Source: Solenopsis invicta (taxonomy: Eukaryota > Arthropoda > Insecta > Hymenoptera > Formicidae). Taken from it: a stretch of DNA of 64,000 nt. Of this stretch, positions 22,801 through 35,033 are shown piece by piece; position 1 is the stretch's first letter, and the number at the start of each line of letters is the position of its first letter. A model generated the notes under the pieces. It saw only the letters and a list, made by a program, of their open reading frames with translations. It searched no databases and was not told the DNA's origin. Made by a program: the position numbers and the translations under genes. Where the stretch lies: positions 10,704,638-10,768,637 of the forward strand of contig NC_052675.1 in NCBI RefSeq assembly GCF_016802725.1, read 5' to 3'.

Positions 22801-25800
22801 AAACGGTAGGAAATACCAGCGAGAAAGTGTATAACTCGCGTCACTTTTCTCTCTGTCAATGAAATCGCAAGTAACCGCAAGCAAAAATAAATTGAGAGGT
22901 TGAATGAAAGCCCAATTACAAAATCGTCATTTTAAGAAGTATCAAAATAACCTGTTATTTTAACGTAGATATTCGAAACAACGGCCCAAGTCGACCCGAA
23001 CCTGTTTCTCCATAGATCGTATCGTTTTCATCATCACAGAAAAATCGAAACTCGTTCATATTTAAAAGCAATATAAGCAGCATTAATTCCTTATTTATTT
23101 GCGCTAATCTTCGGAAGAGGGGCTTAAGTAGAATTGTGTCTTTACTCCAGTCTACGTTCTGTTCACTTATCCTCTCCTAAAAATCGTGCAACGGTAGAAG
23201 TACTCGACAGCGTCAAGAGAGCGAAATTAATTTAAAAAAAGCTACAAACAAGGAACAAAGAGGATAAAGAAATTTGAAAAGTTAAGCGAACAACGCGTAA
23301 ATACGTATTCTTAACACGATTCAGAGAAGAGCCCGTATTGAATTTTCCAAGAAAAATGCTCACCTCCCTCAAGATTTTCGTTGAGCGAGTTAACTATCCC
23401 CGGTGACGTACGCGCGGAGACAGGGGACAGGTCAATTAATTTTATTAAAGGGGAGGAGAGAGAGAGAGAGAGAACCGTGGCGTGGGCGTGCGTAGTAACG
23501 TCGTTGGCCACGCATCTCGCAACGACACGACGTCGATTTTATTAGGCCGTTACTGTACAACGACGAAACGCTCTCGCGTTCACCACCATCCCCCATCGTC
23601 GCCGTTTCATCGCCGAGACAATACATTTCCCGTCCTTGCGAGCTTTTACTGCGCGTACACAAGGTGAACCTCAAACGAATCTAGGAAAAAAAAAGCTAAC
23701 TACAACACGCCGGCGTATTTCTAACAAGGAAAGGTGTTTCCCGTTTTCTCGATAACGCGTTGATTTTTCGCATTAAAACGCAACCGGCGAAGAAAATCGT
23801 TAAAAATGTACGTTCTAGTATCAATAATAATTAAATTGAGTCCAGATGTTTAACGTCAAAAGATATAAAAAAAAAAAAAATGCAGGAAAAAGGAAACTTA
23901 AAAAACCGTGCAAAAATACGTATTCCGATGCTGTAATTTATGTACACCCTGTATGCGACACGGGCGATGTACCTATCACCGCCAGGCGATATGATTCGAT
24001 TTTTCCACCAAGAGAGCGCCAAAGTTGTCTCGCGTGGTGATATCAGATTTATCATCCGGCGCGGCGGGGGCACGTCGATAGATGGGATATATGTAGATGG
24101 CCAGGTAGTGGATGGATGGATGGGTGGATAAGGACGAGGCCAGGATAGTTCGCATTCGCACGTAGATCCACCGGCGATCAATACGCATGAGGGCGTCATT
24201 ACGTCTCGCGTAGGATCGCGCGACCCCCCACGGTTTTATCAATTTCTTTCCTCGTAACGGAAAAGAGAATTCGCTACCGATCGTTTCCTCTAACTTGCTC
24301 GAAGCCGCGAGCGTTGCTTAAAGCTACTCGATAACACGGCACTTCATTCCCCTTCTCGTAATCCGCAAATTAAATAAAGTGTTTCCAGTTAGTTTAGAAG
24401 TAATTTCAAGTTCCAAGATTAGAAGCAATTTCAAGTTGGAAAAAAAAGTACCTGACACGCATATTACTTACAACGTCTGACTGATCGAGTAAAGTTGCGT
24501 TCGTCATTAATTCCTATCGAGACCTTGCGCTACAAAATCCCAAAGGAGGGGGATTATAGCGTTGTTACACGCTACCATCACCCCCGTCAGTCAATTTATG
24601 CTCTTAGGAGAAATAATAAATGATTTTACACGCGTGTCTATGGTCGCGATGAATTATAAAAATATAGATGCGATAGTAAAGAGAAAGAGACAGAGAGAGG
24701 AAGATGAACCACCGTTACGAGCGGAAGATATTGACGTAGTCGGTGCCAGAAAATGGAGGCCGCTGGAGAAGAAAAGGCCGGCCCGCCCGGCCGCGCGCGC
24801 TATGCGCTAAATGCGGCTGTTGGGGGTTGATTTTAATACCCTCCCCCGGCGGAGAAACGGGGCGAGTTGTGGTGGATGTGACCTTTATGAAATGCTACAA
24901 CCTTTGTAAATCCTGATTGCACTTCTTCACGCACACGGACACACGTGTCTGTGGACACGTCGCGTCGCACAAACACTCGCCCCGTGCATACGAATACGAT
25001 GCGCCGTTCGTTTCGCGAAACGTAAATGTATTCTAATCGTACCCGCCACGTCGGCAAAGCGAACCGCACAGACGCTGTCTTACGAACGTCCTGACAGTAT
25101 ACGAGCCATTGTTTTTGCAGTTACATCCGCGCGTTATACCGAGCGATCCGTTATTAGCGGTACTCACCGGAAAGAAGATTTTCTCTGCAAAAAAAATCAA
25201 TCTAAGGTTTTACCTCTTGTTTTTTACACAAAGCTCTTTATTTTCGAAAAAATTGGAAAATTAGCATTCTTTCCCTGTGTATTATATATGCAATATAAAC
25301 TCTCTCTCTAATTCTTCTTTTTACAATAATAATAACTACAATAATAATAAGATTATAATTTAGAAATACTACATTCGGCAATTTTAATTATTTTCTTTCG
25401 TTATTTAGATTATCGCAACGCTACTCGGCAACACTTTTCTTTTTATAAAATTCAAGAGAGCCTCATGGAAAATCTACCGCTTGAATTGTGAGGCCACACA
25501 CTCTTTCCTCCACGTAGTCGTAAAAAGAAATGTTAACAGGAATCTATTGCCTCGCACGGATAAGCATCGTTTACATTTTCCACTTCGTCCTCTATCACCT
25601 CCCCGCCGCGATTGATATTACCTTTCGATACACCCCGTATATATAGGGCGTACGTATATCACGCTCGAGGCGTTAGCACACATCATGAGAGAAAGAAGGC
25701 GAGCACGTCTGTGTGTGTATATACGTGCCCGTGTGTATGCGCGGGGGAGCTTTCGTGCCAACCCCCGATGTACACTCGTCCCGGAACCACTGACGTTAAG

Positions 25801-26711
25801 TCTACCATGTTGCTAGTCGCGGCGCAAACCGTTGGAGAACCGTCGTCGATCGATGAAAATGTGGCTCCGCGCGCGAGGCTAGCCGTTTACATACGTTTAC
25901 GTAAGTTTACGCGCCGCCGCGAGGAACGGGCCTCAGTTGGAAATTGCCGGTCGTTTGTAACTTTAGCTACCTCCCCCCGAACAGAAAGGGGGTGGGACTC
26001 GGTGGGATTCGATTGCACCGCAAATACAGACCGAGCGGGTTCATTCTCGGTGGGCGCCGACAGATCCGCGGATATGTCTATGATTTCGATCACGATCGAG
26101 AATACGAGGTCTCGGTGCCGGAGCATGTTAATCCACACATGCTCTCGGATCAGCTCGGTCGAGTATCGAAATAGATGGAATTACTCGTTAATAATTGAAG
26201 AATTGGACGATCTCTATGTTATTATTGGACGTCGTCAACCTTTTGATTAGATTCGATGTAACGTGAATTTATGTCGCTTCACGAGAGTTCGATGACACGA
26301 GATAGCTAGGCTGGCTACGCGACTTGGTATCGTCGTGCGTGAAATGAGCCGGCGACGTTCGCAGGAAACGAAGAACATGTCGACCCGATGATCGTCGTCG
26401 AGCAACGGTACTTTGTTGGTCATAAATGTTGGCTGACCGTTAAGTTGACTCTTTTCGTGTCTCACCTGCGCGCCGCGCCGAGAGGTCTTTTGCCTCTTTA
26501 CGTACTTTATGCACGACCAAATCTTCGAATTGTCAGTAAATCAATCGGAAAAATAAACGTCCTGATTTCACCGGCAGTATTGCGGATCGCAATCGTAATA
26601 CGAATCAGTTAATACGTTAATAGAATCGACGAGCGGGTTCGACGAATTCTTATACGGGAATTATGTCACATCATTCTTTGACAAACCCGAAAGTGAATAA
26701 TTTTCTGCCCC

Positions 26712-27018
26712 TTATTCTCTAAATCTGAATCAATGAATAATCACTGATTACCAGTGGCACACTTGGCACTGATAAATCAGTCATTGTTTCAGCCTAAAAA
26801 TCAATGAAAAATCATTGGTAAGTTCACTGGAAAGTTCTTATCAGGGTATTAATAAATACACTCGTAAATGCTAATAAATACGCAATAGTCATTAATAAAT
26901 ACAAAGGATGATAAATTTATTGATTTTTCGGATAATTACTAATTACCAGTGGCACTGATAATCAGAATTATTCATTGATAATCAGTGATTATCGGCTGAT
27001 TCAGATTTAGAGAGTAAA
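26712..27018. mobile_element. Putative MITE with about 41 bp terminal inverted repeats
   Basis: The left arm at 26712-26752 (TTCTCTAAATCTGAATC, then ATAATCACTGATTA) is repeated inverted at about 26977-27018 (TAATCAGTGATTATC, then GATTCAGATTTAGAGAG) with few mismatches. The inner part has further imperfect palindromes built on CAGTGGCACTGATAATCAG. About 300 bp, no ORF. Structure fits a miniature inverted-repeat element; superfamily unknown. Confidence 0.6.
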
Positions 27019-28729
27019 ATAAATCACGTAGAAAACGCGTACAAACATATTATATTTCAGAAAGTGTACAACATATTGTATTTCGTATTTACGCAATAAA
27101 CATGTTGGTTTGAAAAGGATCTGAATTATTTAGAATTTTTCTATATTATGCATTATTACGAATGCAGTATTAATCGTCTTTCGTTTACCACATTGTACGC
27201 AATATTGAAGAGAGCAAAATATAAGACCCATAATTACGTGTATTAAATTTTCGAACGTTACAAATTTTAGTCAAACGTTTTAAAAAATATAAAAATATAA
27301 AAAAACATAGAAAATATAAAAAAAAGTACACAATTGAATTATTTTTAGAAAATTATTTGGAACCCTCCTGACAAGAAAGCTATAAAAATTTCTTACGTTT
27401 ATCCTTTCTTCTCCCTCGTCGCTCACAAATTGTATGGAATTTATAAAATGTTAAATTGTACGCTACGATAAGCAAAGCAGCTGTTTATAAGCCAGTCTTT
27501 GACATCGTCGCTTTTGTAAGACACGCCGTTCCGAGCTGCGAGAGCGCAAATGCGCGATTTAGGCGACGGAATCCCGCTTGTCCCGCGAACGAAGTTTCCT
27601 CTCTCGTCGCAATGAAACCTTGCTCTTGATATTTACCACCTGATGCAATAACGCGCGCGCGGGAATAACGTTCGCCGGAATGTGGAACAACGAACAACAC
27701 GGTGCGGTGTCGCGCGCGCCAAGAAAAGCGATCGAATTTCACGTGCAACGGGCAGTTTACGCTACTCTGCTGCATCGAAATCACGAGCGGCGATCAGTGA
27801 CTATACGAACCTCGATGTGAATTACCGACCGGAATTACTACGCTTATTCAGCGTTAGACACCGGTAGTAATCCGTAGTTAGCGCGTCAAGACCGTAGTTT
27901 AGAGCTAACGAATTCCGAATGCGCGCGACAGATGGAAACAGTCAGGAAACGAATGCTATAGCAAATAATTAAGGAATTTCTTCTCAAATGTTGCAAAAAT
28001 TGCACGTAACGATATCTAGAATTTATTTTTAATACTACTCTTCTTAGATTAAAAAATCTGATTATCTTGAATATAAAAAGCCCAACAACAAATATCTCCT
28101 AAACTGCAAGAAAAAAATTACTTGATTAAAAATTATTTCTCTATTTTATTTACATAATACTTCAATTAAGAATTTTTTAACTTGACTGCAAGCAATAAGC
28201 TATATTATTTACCGAGTAAATAATTCTTTGTGTTAACTTTTTGCTTGATATTTTTTTCTCTCAGTGAACTTCGTTATATTTAATTATCATTCGACTCTTC
28301 CGTGATGAAAAAATACTTTCCAATTTATAAAATCCACTTTGGAAGTGTTTAAAATAAAAAGTGATCCTTATAATTATCACATCTTGTTCAACATCTAGTT
28401 CTCGAGCGCTGTCGAAGGACTGCCGAATGAAACCTCGAGAAGGTGAGGCAAAAAGGCATTCGTTTCGACATTACATTTCGCGAGAAGACATTAAAATTCC
28501 ATATCACAAGTCCGACCAACAACGTTGCGATTACCGGCCAGTTTGCGCACGAGCTAACTCGGCCGATCGTTATGAATTATCGTTGCGACGCGACGGTAGC
28601 CTGGCAATCCGCCCTGCCCCCCGTTTTACGCCCCCATCGTTTATTGTCATACGCGATGCGTGGTCGCACATAGTCGCGCGATCGACATTTATTATTTATG
28701 CGAATCGCGCCTCGTCGCGCATGCTGCGA

Positions 28730-28764
<35 letters not shown>
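28730..28764. repeat. (CT)n microsatellite
   Basis: CT dinucleotides with one TTT interruption. Confidence 0.95.
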
Positions 28765-30895
28765 GTTCGAAGAAAAAGCCCGCCCGCCCGCGTTTGACCA
28801 GCGGCTCTACTCTCCTCCTGGTCCCTTCGTAAAGTGGCGGAAGAGGCGGTTTCCGGAGAAAAAGAGCCGGCCGGCCGTCGGCGGAAATTCGTCACGATAA
28901 GTATAATCGTGGATCGCGTCGTGCCGTGGCGAAGAAATGCGCGTCGCGCATTGCGTGGCTGAATAATATTCAAAGGTCTGCCTCGGATGACGTGTCATTC
29001 GGCAGAAAGCTCTATCTGTAATTTTACGCATCGAGGGTATTAATTACGCAGAGGCTCTTGCGTTATACTGGCGACGAACCATGAACTCGCATATATGCGA
29101 ATGTATAATTAAATAGTCCTATCGCGGTCTATCGCTGTTAATCCATATTTAATTTTGTCTTTTAACTCGCTGGATTAATTTTCATTTCCACGTAATATCT
29201 CGCCTATTAGCGCGACGTTAACGTTGCGTTTGAGTAGATTGTAAATCCACTCGCGCCAAGCTCATCCCTCGAATACTCTAAATTGCCATTTATTTAGAGA
29301 GCCTTCCCGTTGATTAACATTCTTCGCCCTCTCGATCGCGTGCTAGCGATAGCATAAAGTTTCTCGCAAATTTTTCATGCAAATTTTACGACCTGTCTTG
29401 TCCTTGAAAAAACTGACGCAACGAAAATAGAACAGCGTGTCAAAAAGAAATTAAAACCGCTACGATTTCGTCGGGAGTGATATTTCATACGCAGCTACGA
29501 AACAAACCGCCAAATTAGCGGAAGACGTAAGATGGCGAGATACATATTTTCTAAAAAAATGTTTTTCTAAATAAGAAAAAAATAAGACTCCTAGCAATCG
29601 AGTTTACAAATGTACATATCAACCAACTTTATTAACGTCTTTCTCGTTCACATTTATTAATCTTGGATGGTAATAAAGATGATAACACGCTCATAATTCT
29701 GTACAAAAAACAAAAAATAATTATACGAACGACAAGCACAAAAGTTACACGATTCATAACGGAAGTGTATTATATGTTTATATAAATACATTCTCCGTTA
29801 TAAATCACGTCATTTCACGCTCGTTATTCGTACTAATTTTACGTACTTATGTTACGGTTTACGCCGCGACTCCTACAGTATATCTCCTCCGTGACTTTAA
29901 TCGCGATGGATCACCGAGATTCACGATTAGTTCACATGGCAACAAGAGGATCGTCGCATGAAACTATGTGTTAAATGACTAACTATGCCTGATAGCGCGC
30001 CTCGCTGCATCTCGCTCCGTGCGTAGAACAGAAGCTGATTCGAGAAGCAAAGGGGGTGGGAAGGGTGAGGAAGGAAAGGAGGAGGAGGGAGACTGCATCG
30101 CGCGAAGCGAAGGCACGGCGGGCTCGCGCTATCTCATCGTCGCGCGCCGACTACTCAGCGGTAATGCGAGACCTCCTGTGTAATAAGAGACGCCCCGGTA
30201 ATTATTACATTCCCGCGCGTTGCGAGACGCGGCGAGACCACGCTAGAATCCGCAGGAGGCAGCGAGCTGAATATACCCCCCTCGGAGGAGCGGAGTGCTA
30301 CCGAACGGACAGCAGGTCACCACACGCGAGAACACGTTTTCCCTCTTTTTATTCCCTCTATGCAAACTCCACCCCTCACCGCACGCAATTTAATTAGACG
30401 CTGCGATCGCAGGTTTCTCGCTCGCGCGTGTTTTTCACGCGCGAGGTGAAGACAGGCTTCTCGATTATCGCGCTCTCGATTCACCGCGAAACTATACGCG
30501 GTTCCTGTCGTGTATTAAGGAACTGAACGCGGACAACGGAAACTGGGAATAAATCGCGAGACTGGCGTGCATTCACGTACACGGTGACACGTTTACCCAG
30601 GGCGTGACTGACTTCGTCGCGCGTCAGAAGCGGAAAGTTAATATCGCGGAGTTTGTCTCCCCGTGGAATTTCCCCGAATTCGGGACGGCGACGTGATCAA
30701 AGCTGGTCGGGTCATAGCGTAGACCAAAGTATCAAACTTCGTGACAAAGAGTGGCATCGAGGTGGTGCTCGATGCACTTACATTCGCTGACTCCGCTAAT
30801 TACGATGAGCGACAGGTATATCCGAAATATTTTCGCGGTAATTTCTCCTTTTGTTAAAACGTAACGATTGATGTCTCGCCGAGATGGTGGAAGAT

Positions 30896-30917
30896 TTCTC
30901 TCTCTCTCTCTCTCTCT
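30896..30917. repeat. (CT)n microsatellite
   Basis: Uninterrupted CT dinucleotides. Confidence 0.95.
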
Positions 30918-31875
30918 GGAAACCACAGTCTCGCGGAATATCTGAGGAATGCGAGATGTGATACATATCTGGCTGTCCCATAGAACATTAAGAGAAAAGC
31001 GCGGTTTGTACATTTAGTTGTTCGCCTATATTTGGCCAGGAATTTCTTAACAGTGCAGCTTTTGTACTTCCGTAAATTGTATAATTAAAGTACACTCGTC
31101 TCGCGACTCGCGCAGACGTTACGCGAGGATTTATTCCAAGAGAGACACCTGAAATTATGGGAGATGGGAAAAAATGCGCTCTCTTTCAGGGTGCAAAAAG
31201 CTCGCGGAGCATCCGAAGAATGTTTGCGGCTCACGTTCCGCGGAGACTACTAACTGTGAAAAACAGCGAAGGCTGTGAAATCTCCGCGATCGTATCTCAA
31301 CGCGGGACAGACCACACACGTCTCGGTATAACACGGTGACACGATCGAACCGCGTGCATCCGCGAGGGGGACGAGAGCTGCCGCGTCGCGGCTGATTCGG
31401 AGCGGTGTGGTGGCGCGGGGGAAAAATGCAAGTACGTCTCGCTGTAAATCTGTCGTATACATAATAAAAGTGCACGCGCCCGCGCTATATCGAGTGCATT
31501 CGCCCCTTTGCGGTCCGACGTTTCCTGAAGAATAATCTCGCTTGTATCACACGCTTCCGCAACGCGCTTGGCGACGACCTTTCCGCATAGTTCTCCAAGT
31601 GTTCGAAAATAATACGTATAACGCAATGTTATATTCTGACTATATTTTTGGGATCTTCATAAATCCCTCGAAGCAACATGGACTACTCGTGATGCCTTAG
31701 AAATCGATAAATTAAGTTAAATTGAGAACGAGATACTTGAACTTTGCTCCCGTTTATGAAGAAAAATAATCTAATAATGAATTTGATTTTAATATGCAAC
31801 TTCACATTTTAAACGAAAATATATTATTCTCACATTATTTTAATTTCCACACATTATTCTAATAATTAATAATCA

Positions 31876-32160
31876 CAAATCGATATGTTTTGCATGCTAG
31901 GCGAGAATGTACCGAAAGAAATGTTTGATAAAATCAACTAACGTTTGGCTAAATAGTGATCAAATGAGTTTTTTTAGTTATAATTGCTAAATATATAGTT
32001 GCTTTGACCAAACAATAGCCTTAGCCAAATAATTATTTTCATACAACAAATTACAAAAAGTTTTGTTAAATGTAACAAAGTTTTTGGTTACTAACCGATA
32101 ACTACAAAATTCAATTGATCACTATTCAATTGATCAATCAAACTAACGTTCCCTAAATAA
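31876..32160. mobile_element. Putative degenerate inverted-repeat element, copy 1
   Basis: The left part at 31876-31968 contains GAAATGTTTGATAAAATCAA and CTAACGTTTGGCTAAATAG. A related inverted version (GATCACTATTCAATTGATCA, AACTAACGTT) lies at about 32097-32150, enclosing an AT-rich centre. The same left part occurs again at 32713-32809. Confidence 0.4.
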
Positions 32161-32679
32161 TAATCGAGTGCGCATGAATAACTTAACAGTTTGTTCGTCG
32201 CGTTTTGTTTGCGCGCGGCAGCATTAATATACGACCACCTCGTCCATAATTTAGGCGTCGGGCTTGCGGACTCACGGGACGCAACATTTCGTCGTTTAGA
32301 AGGTGCCGGCGCTGGTGAGAAATCGTTTTCTGGGGTGAGTCTTCTTCGCGACGAGCGCGAGATGTATTTCGTATGTAACACGAGAAACCGTCGTCGTTCC
32401 GTCGTGCGTTCAATATTATCGTCCATTTCTTGTCCTGGGTTCATCAGCTGATTTCTATGGCTCATTGTCGACATCGACACGTGTGGAAAATCAGCTTTAG
32501 TGCGCTCCATAGTCTCGTCTCCGTTCGACATATCCTTATCGTACTTCGGAGAAGAGAAGTATTCGAAACGGGATGTATGTAGGTAGACATGTACGCGAAT
32601 GACTAAAAGATTCGGAGCACTTTAATGTTAAAATAATGTCCGTTGATTTTATCACTTGAGCTATGAGTTAAATTTAAAT

Positions 32680-32815
32680 ACACTGAGAGAAATCGTTTGA
32701 TAAGATTACACTCAAATCGATATGTTTGGCACGCTAGTCGAACAAGAGTACACCGAGAGAAATGTTTGGTAAAATCAACTAACGTTTGGTTGAATAGTGA
32801 TCAAATGAGCCAACG
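32680..32815. mobile_element. Putative repeat element, copy 2
   Basis: 32713-32809 is a diverged direct copy of 31876-31968 (shared CAAATCGATATGTTT, AAAATCAACTAACGTTTGG, ATAGTGATCAAATGAG). It is preceded by CACTGAGAGAAATCGTTTGAT at about 32680 and contains CACCGAGAGAAATGTTTGGT, a second variant of the same word. No ORF. Confidence 0.45.
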
Positions 32816-33430
32816 AGCGTTGTCTTACTAAGCCCTTATTCTTGAATATCCCAATACAAACGGGAGAGGAGAGGGAAGAGCATCACTTTACTTTCGTCGG
32901 AAGAAGCGTGAGCCGTGAGAATTTTGAGTACCTGCTGTCGGGCGAAATAATCTTTACCGCATTTTAAGCGCGTTCGTTGAAATATTAAATGGAACAGAAT
33001 TCGCGAATATTAAAAGATAAAAAGACGTAGGAAAGACTAACAATGAAAAATATGAATTCGGCACAAGTGTAATAGTAGATCGTTAGAGAAAAGCACACGA
33101 ACAGGTGTAGTGATGGAAGATAAGAAATAAAGATTCACAGAATATCAGTTTCAAAGGAATTCAAAAATACACCTCAAAAATTGATTTTTAAAATCCATCT
33201 ATATATTTCTTTTCCAACTAAAAATATCAGGTATAAAAGAAATATATACATACAGGGTGTTCATCCATAAATGTCCGAGTAGATATCTCGTAATTGGTTA
33301 AAGTTACAAGAAAGTTTAATAACAAAAATTTGTATAGCTCTTAGTCAGCTACAAAATGCATGTAAAAAAATGTTTATTACTTGTGACTTTTTTGAGTTAT
33401 GAAGGTCAAGGTAGGTTTTTTAAATGGGTA

Positions 33431-33794
33431 TCTATAATTTTTTTGCATATTTACATAATAGAGGTAATTTGCAATCAAAATTATATTTGTGAAAAAATTG
33501 TTACTATGCATCGTTTACGAGATAATCAATATGTTAAGTATTAAAGTAGTTGGTTCCGTATTAAAATTTGAAAAACAAGATTTGTCAGACTGCATAATAT
33601 TTTAAAATCTGTTATATCGAACAGGACCACTGACCTTCTGACAAATCTTGTTTTTCAAATTTTAATACGGAACCAACTACTTCAATACTTAATATACTGA
33701 TTAACTCGTAAACGATGCATAGTAACAATTTTTCACAAATATAATTTTGATTGCAAATTACCTCTACTTTGTAAATGTGCAAAAAATTGTATAT
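33431..33794. mobile_element. Fold-back element, about 158 bp arms and 47 bp loop
   Basis: 33431-33589 is repeated as an almost perfect inverted copy at 33637-33794. Landmarks in the left arm are AGAGGTAATTTGCAATC, TATGCATCGTTTACGAG and TTGGTTCCGTATTAAAATTTG, all found reverse-complemented in the right arm. The transcript would fold into a long hairpin. A TACAGGGTGTTCATCCATAA word at about 33252, a common insect repeat end (recollection), may be part of a larger element. The 62-codon plus frame at 33356-33544 runs into the arm and looks non-coding. Confidence 0.75.
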
Positions 33795-35007
33795 ATATAT
33801 TTATTTATTTATTCCATTTATATTTGATATTTCAAGTTGGAGTAGACTTCGTTGATTGAAAAAATTTTCAACTGCGCTGAAATGCCGTCGCATTACGTCG
33901 AACCGCCACTTTCATCGGCTTATTTTCTCTAGTATCTGCAATTGTGGCACGCTCCGTATATGCATCCGACAAGTGCCTGCGCGACAATCGAACGCGTCGA
34001 CATTGGCAGTCCCCGCATAAATCCACGACGGTGCATAAATAGGACACTCATTTACATGGGGAAGATTGTACGCGGAATATACTGGGTGTACCCAGATGGG
34101 AAGATCGACTGGTGAGGCGATGCACGGATCGTTTTGCTTCGCGATATACGTCCTGCACACACGCCCCACCGAAATATAACACTCGGATGCGCCGGGACCT
34201 TCCGACGAGGATTCATTTACAAGGCATCGGGCGCAAACGTGCATTCAGCACAGCCTTATTTTCCGCGCTTAAATTGCACTTACCGATGCTGCAGTTTTTG
34301 CGGCATTTAATTACATTAAACTTTAAACGCGTATTATTTAAACGAGTTTTTTTCGTCTTCCACGTTTTCGTGAACTAAAATCTCAAAATATAAAATTATT
34401 TTTGTTTAATTTTAGCCAAATTATTTTTAACAATTGTACCTCGTTTTTAAACCACGTTTTGTATATGATACAAAAAAGATAAGATATGAAGACGAGATTG
34501 GCCTACGTACAATCATGGTATATTAAAAAGATGATGAAAGAATAGTTTCTAATCAAGTTAATCCATGTTTAGAAAAGAAATAAATAAATAAATGTGACGT
34601 TTTTTTATTGAAAAAAATAATACATTTGTGTCAATAAGAGGATATACATATATGACACATCATACTCCAAAAATATTTGTTTTTTTTTTTAAATAAAAAC
34701 AATATTATCTTTTATTATAGAATGGTTTCTTAAAAACTATTTTTATGCACTCTGAAGTAAAATAGTTGAAGGCGTGGGAAAAAAAGAGTATAAAAGACCT
34801 AAACATTTTGCGCTTGTGGAGCGGATTAAGTTCCAATTATAAAAGAAAATCGGTTATTATCTTCCGGTTATCTTTTCATCGGTATGCCGGTCGAAACCTC
34901 ATTTTCGATATCCGTGTAGTCTCGCCAGGCCGCATCAAGGCGGTTTGCGCCAACAGTTGGTGCAACGGTATCGCGGCATCGTGGGATACGAGAGCGAAGG
35001 GACGAGA

Positions 35008-35033
35008 AGAGAGAGAGAGAGAGAGAGAGAGAG
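35008..35033. repeat. (GA)n microsatellite
   Basis: Uninterrupted GA dinucleotides. Confidence 0.95.

Noticed and set aside
23311..23511. Minus frame ending at a GTGAGC donor, as a further alternative first exon
   Set aside because: No ATG in frame, contains a (CT)n-derived Leu-Ser run, and the donor phase does not match exon E.
25612..26250. 212-codon plus frame
   Set aside because: Starts from a non-ATG codon, in a GC-rich island; composition is random-looking and no domain is visible.
28361..28900. 179-codon plus frame
   Set aside because: Runs through a (CT)n microsatellite translated as Leu-Ser repeats; no coding evidence.
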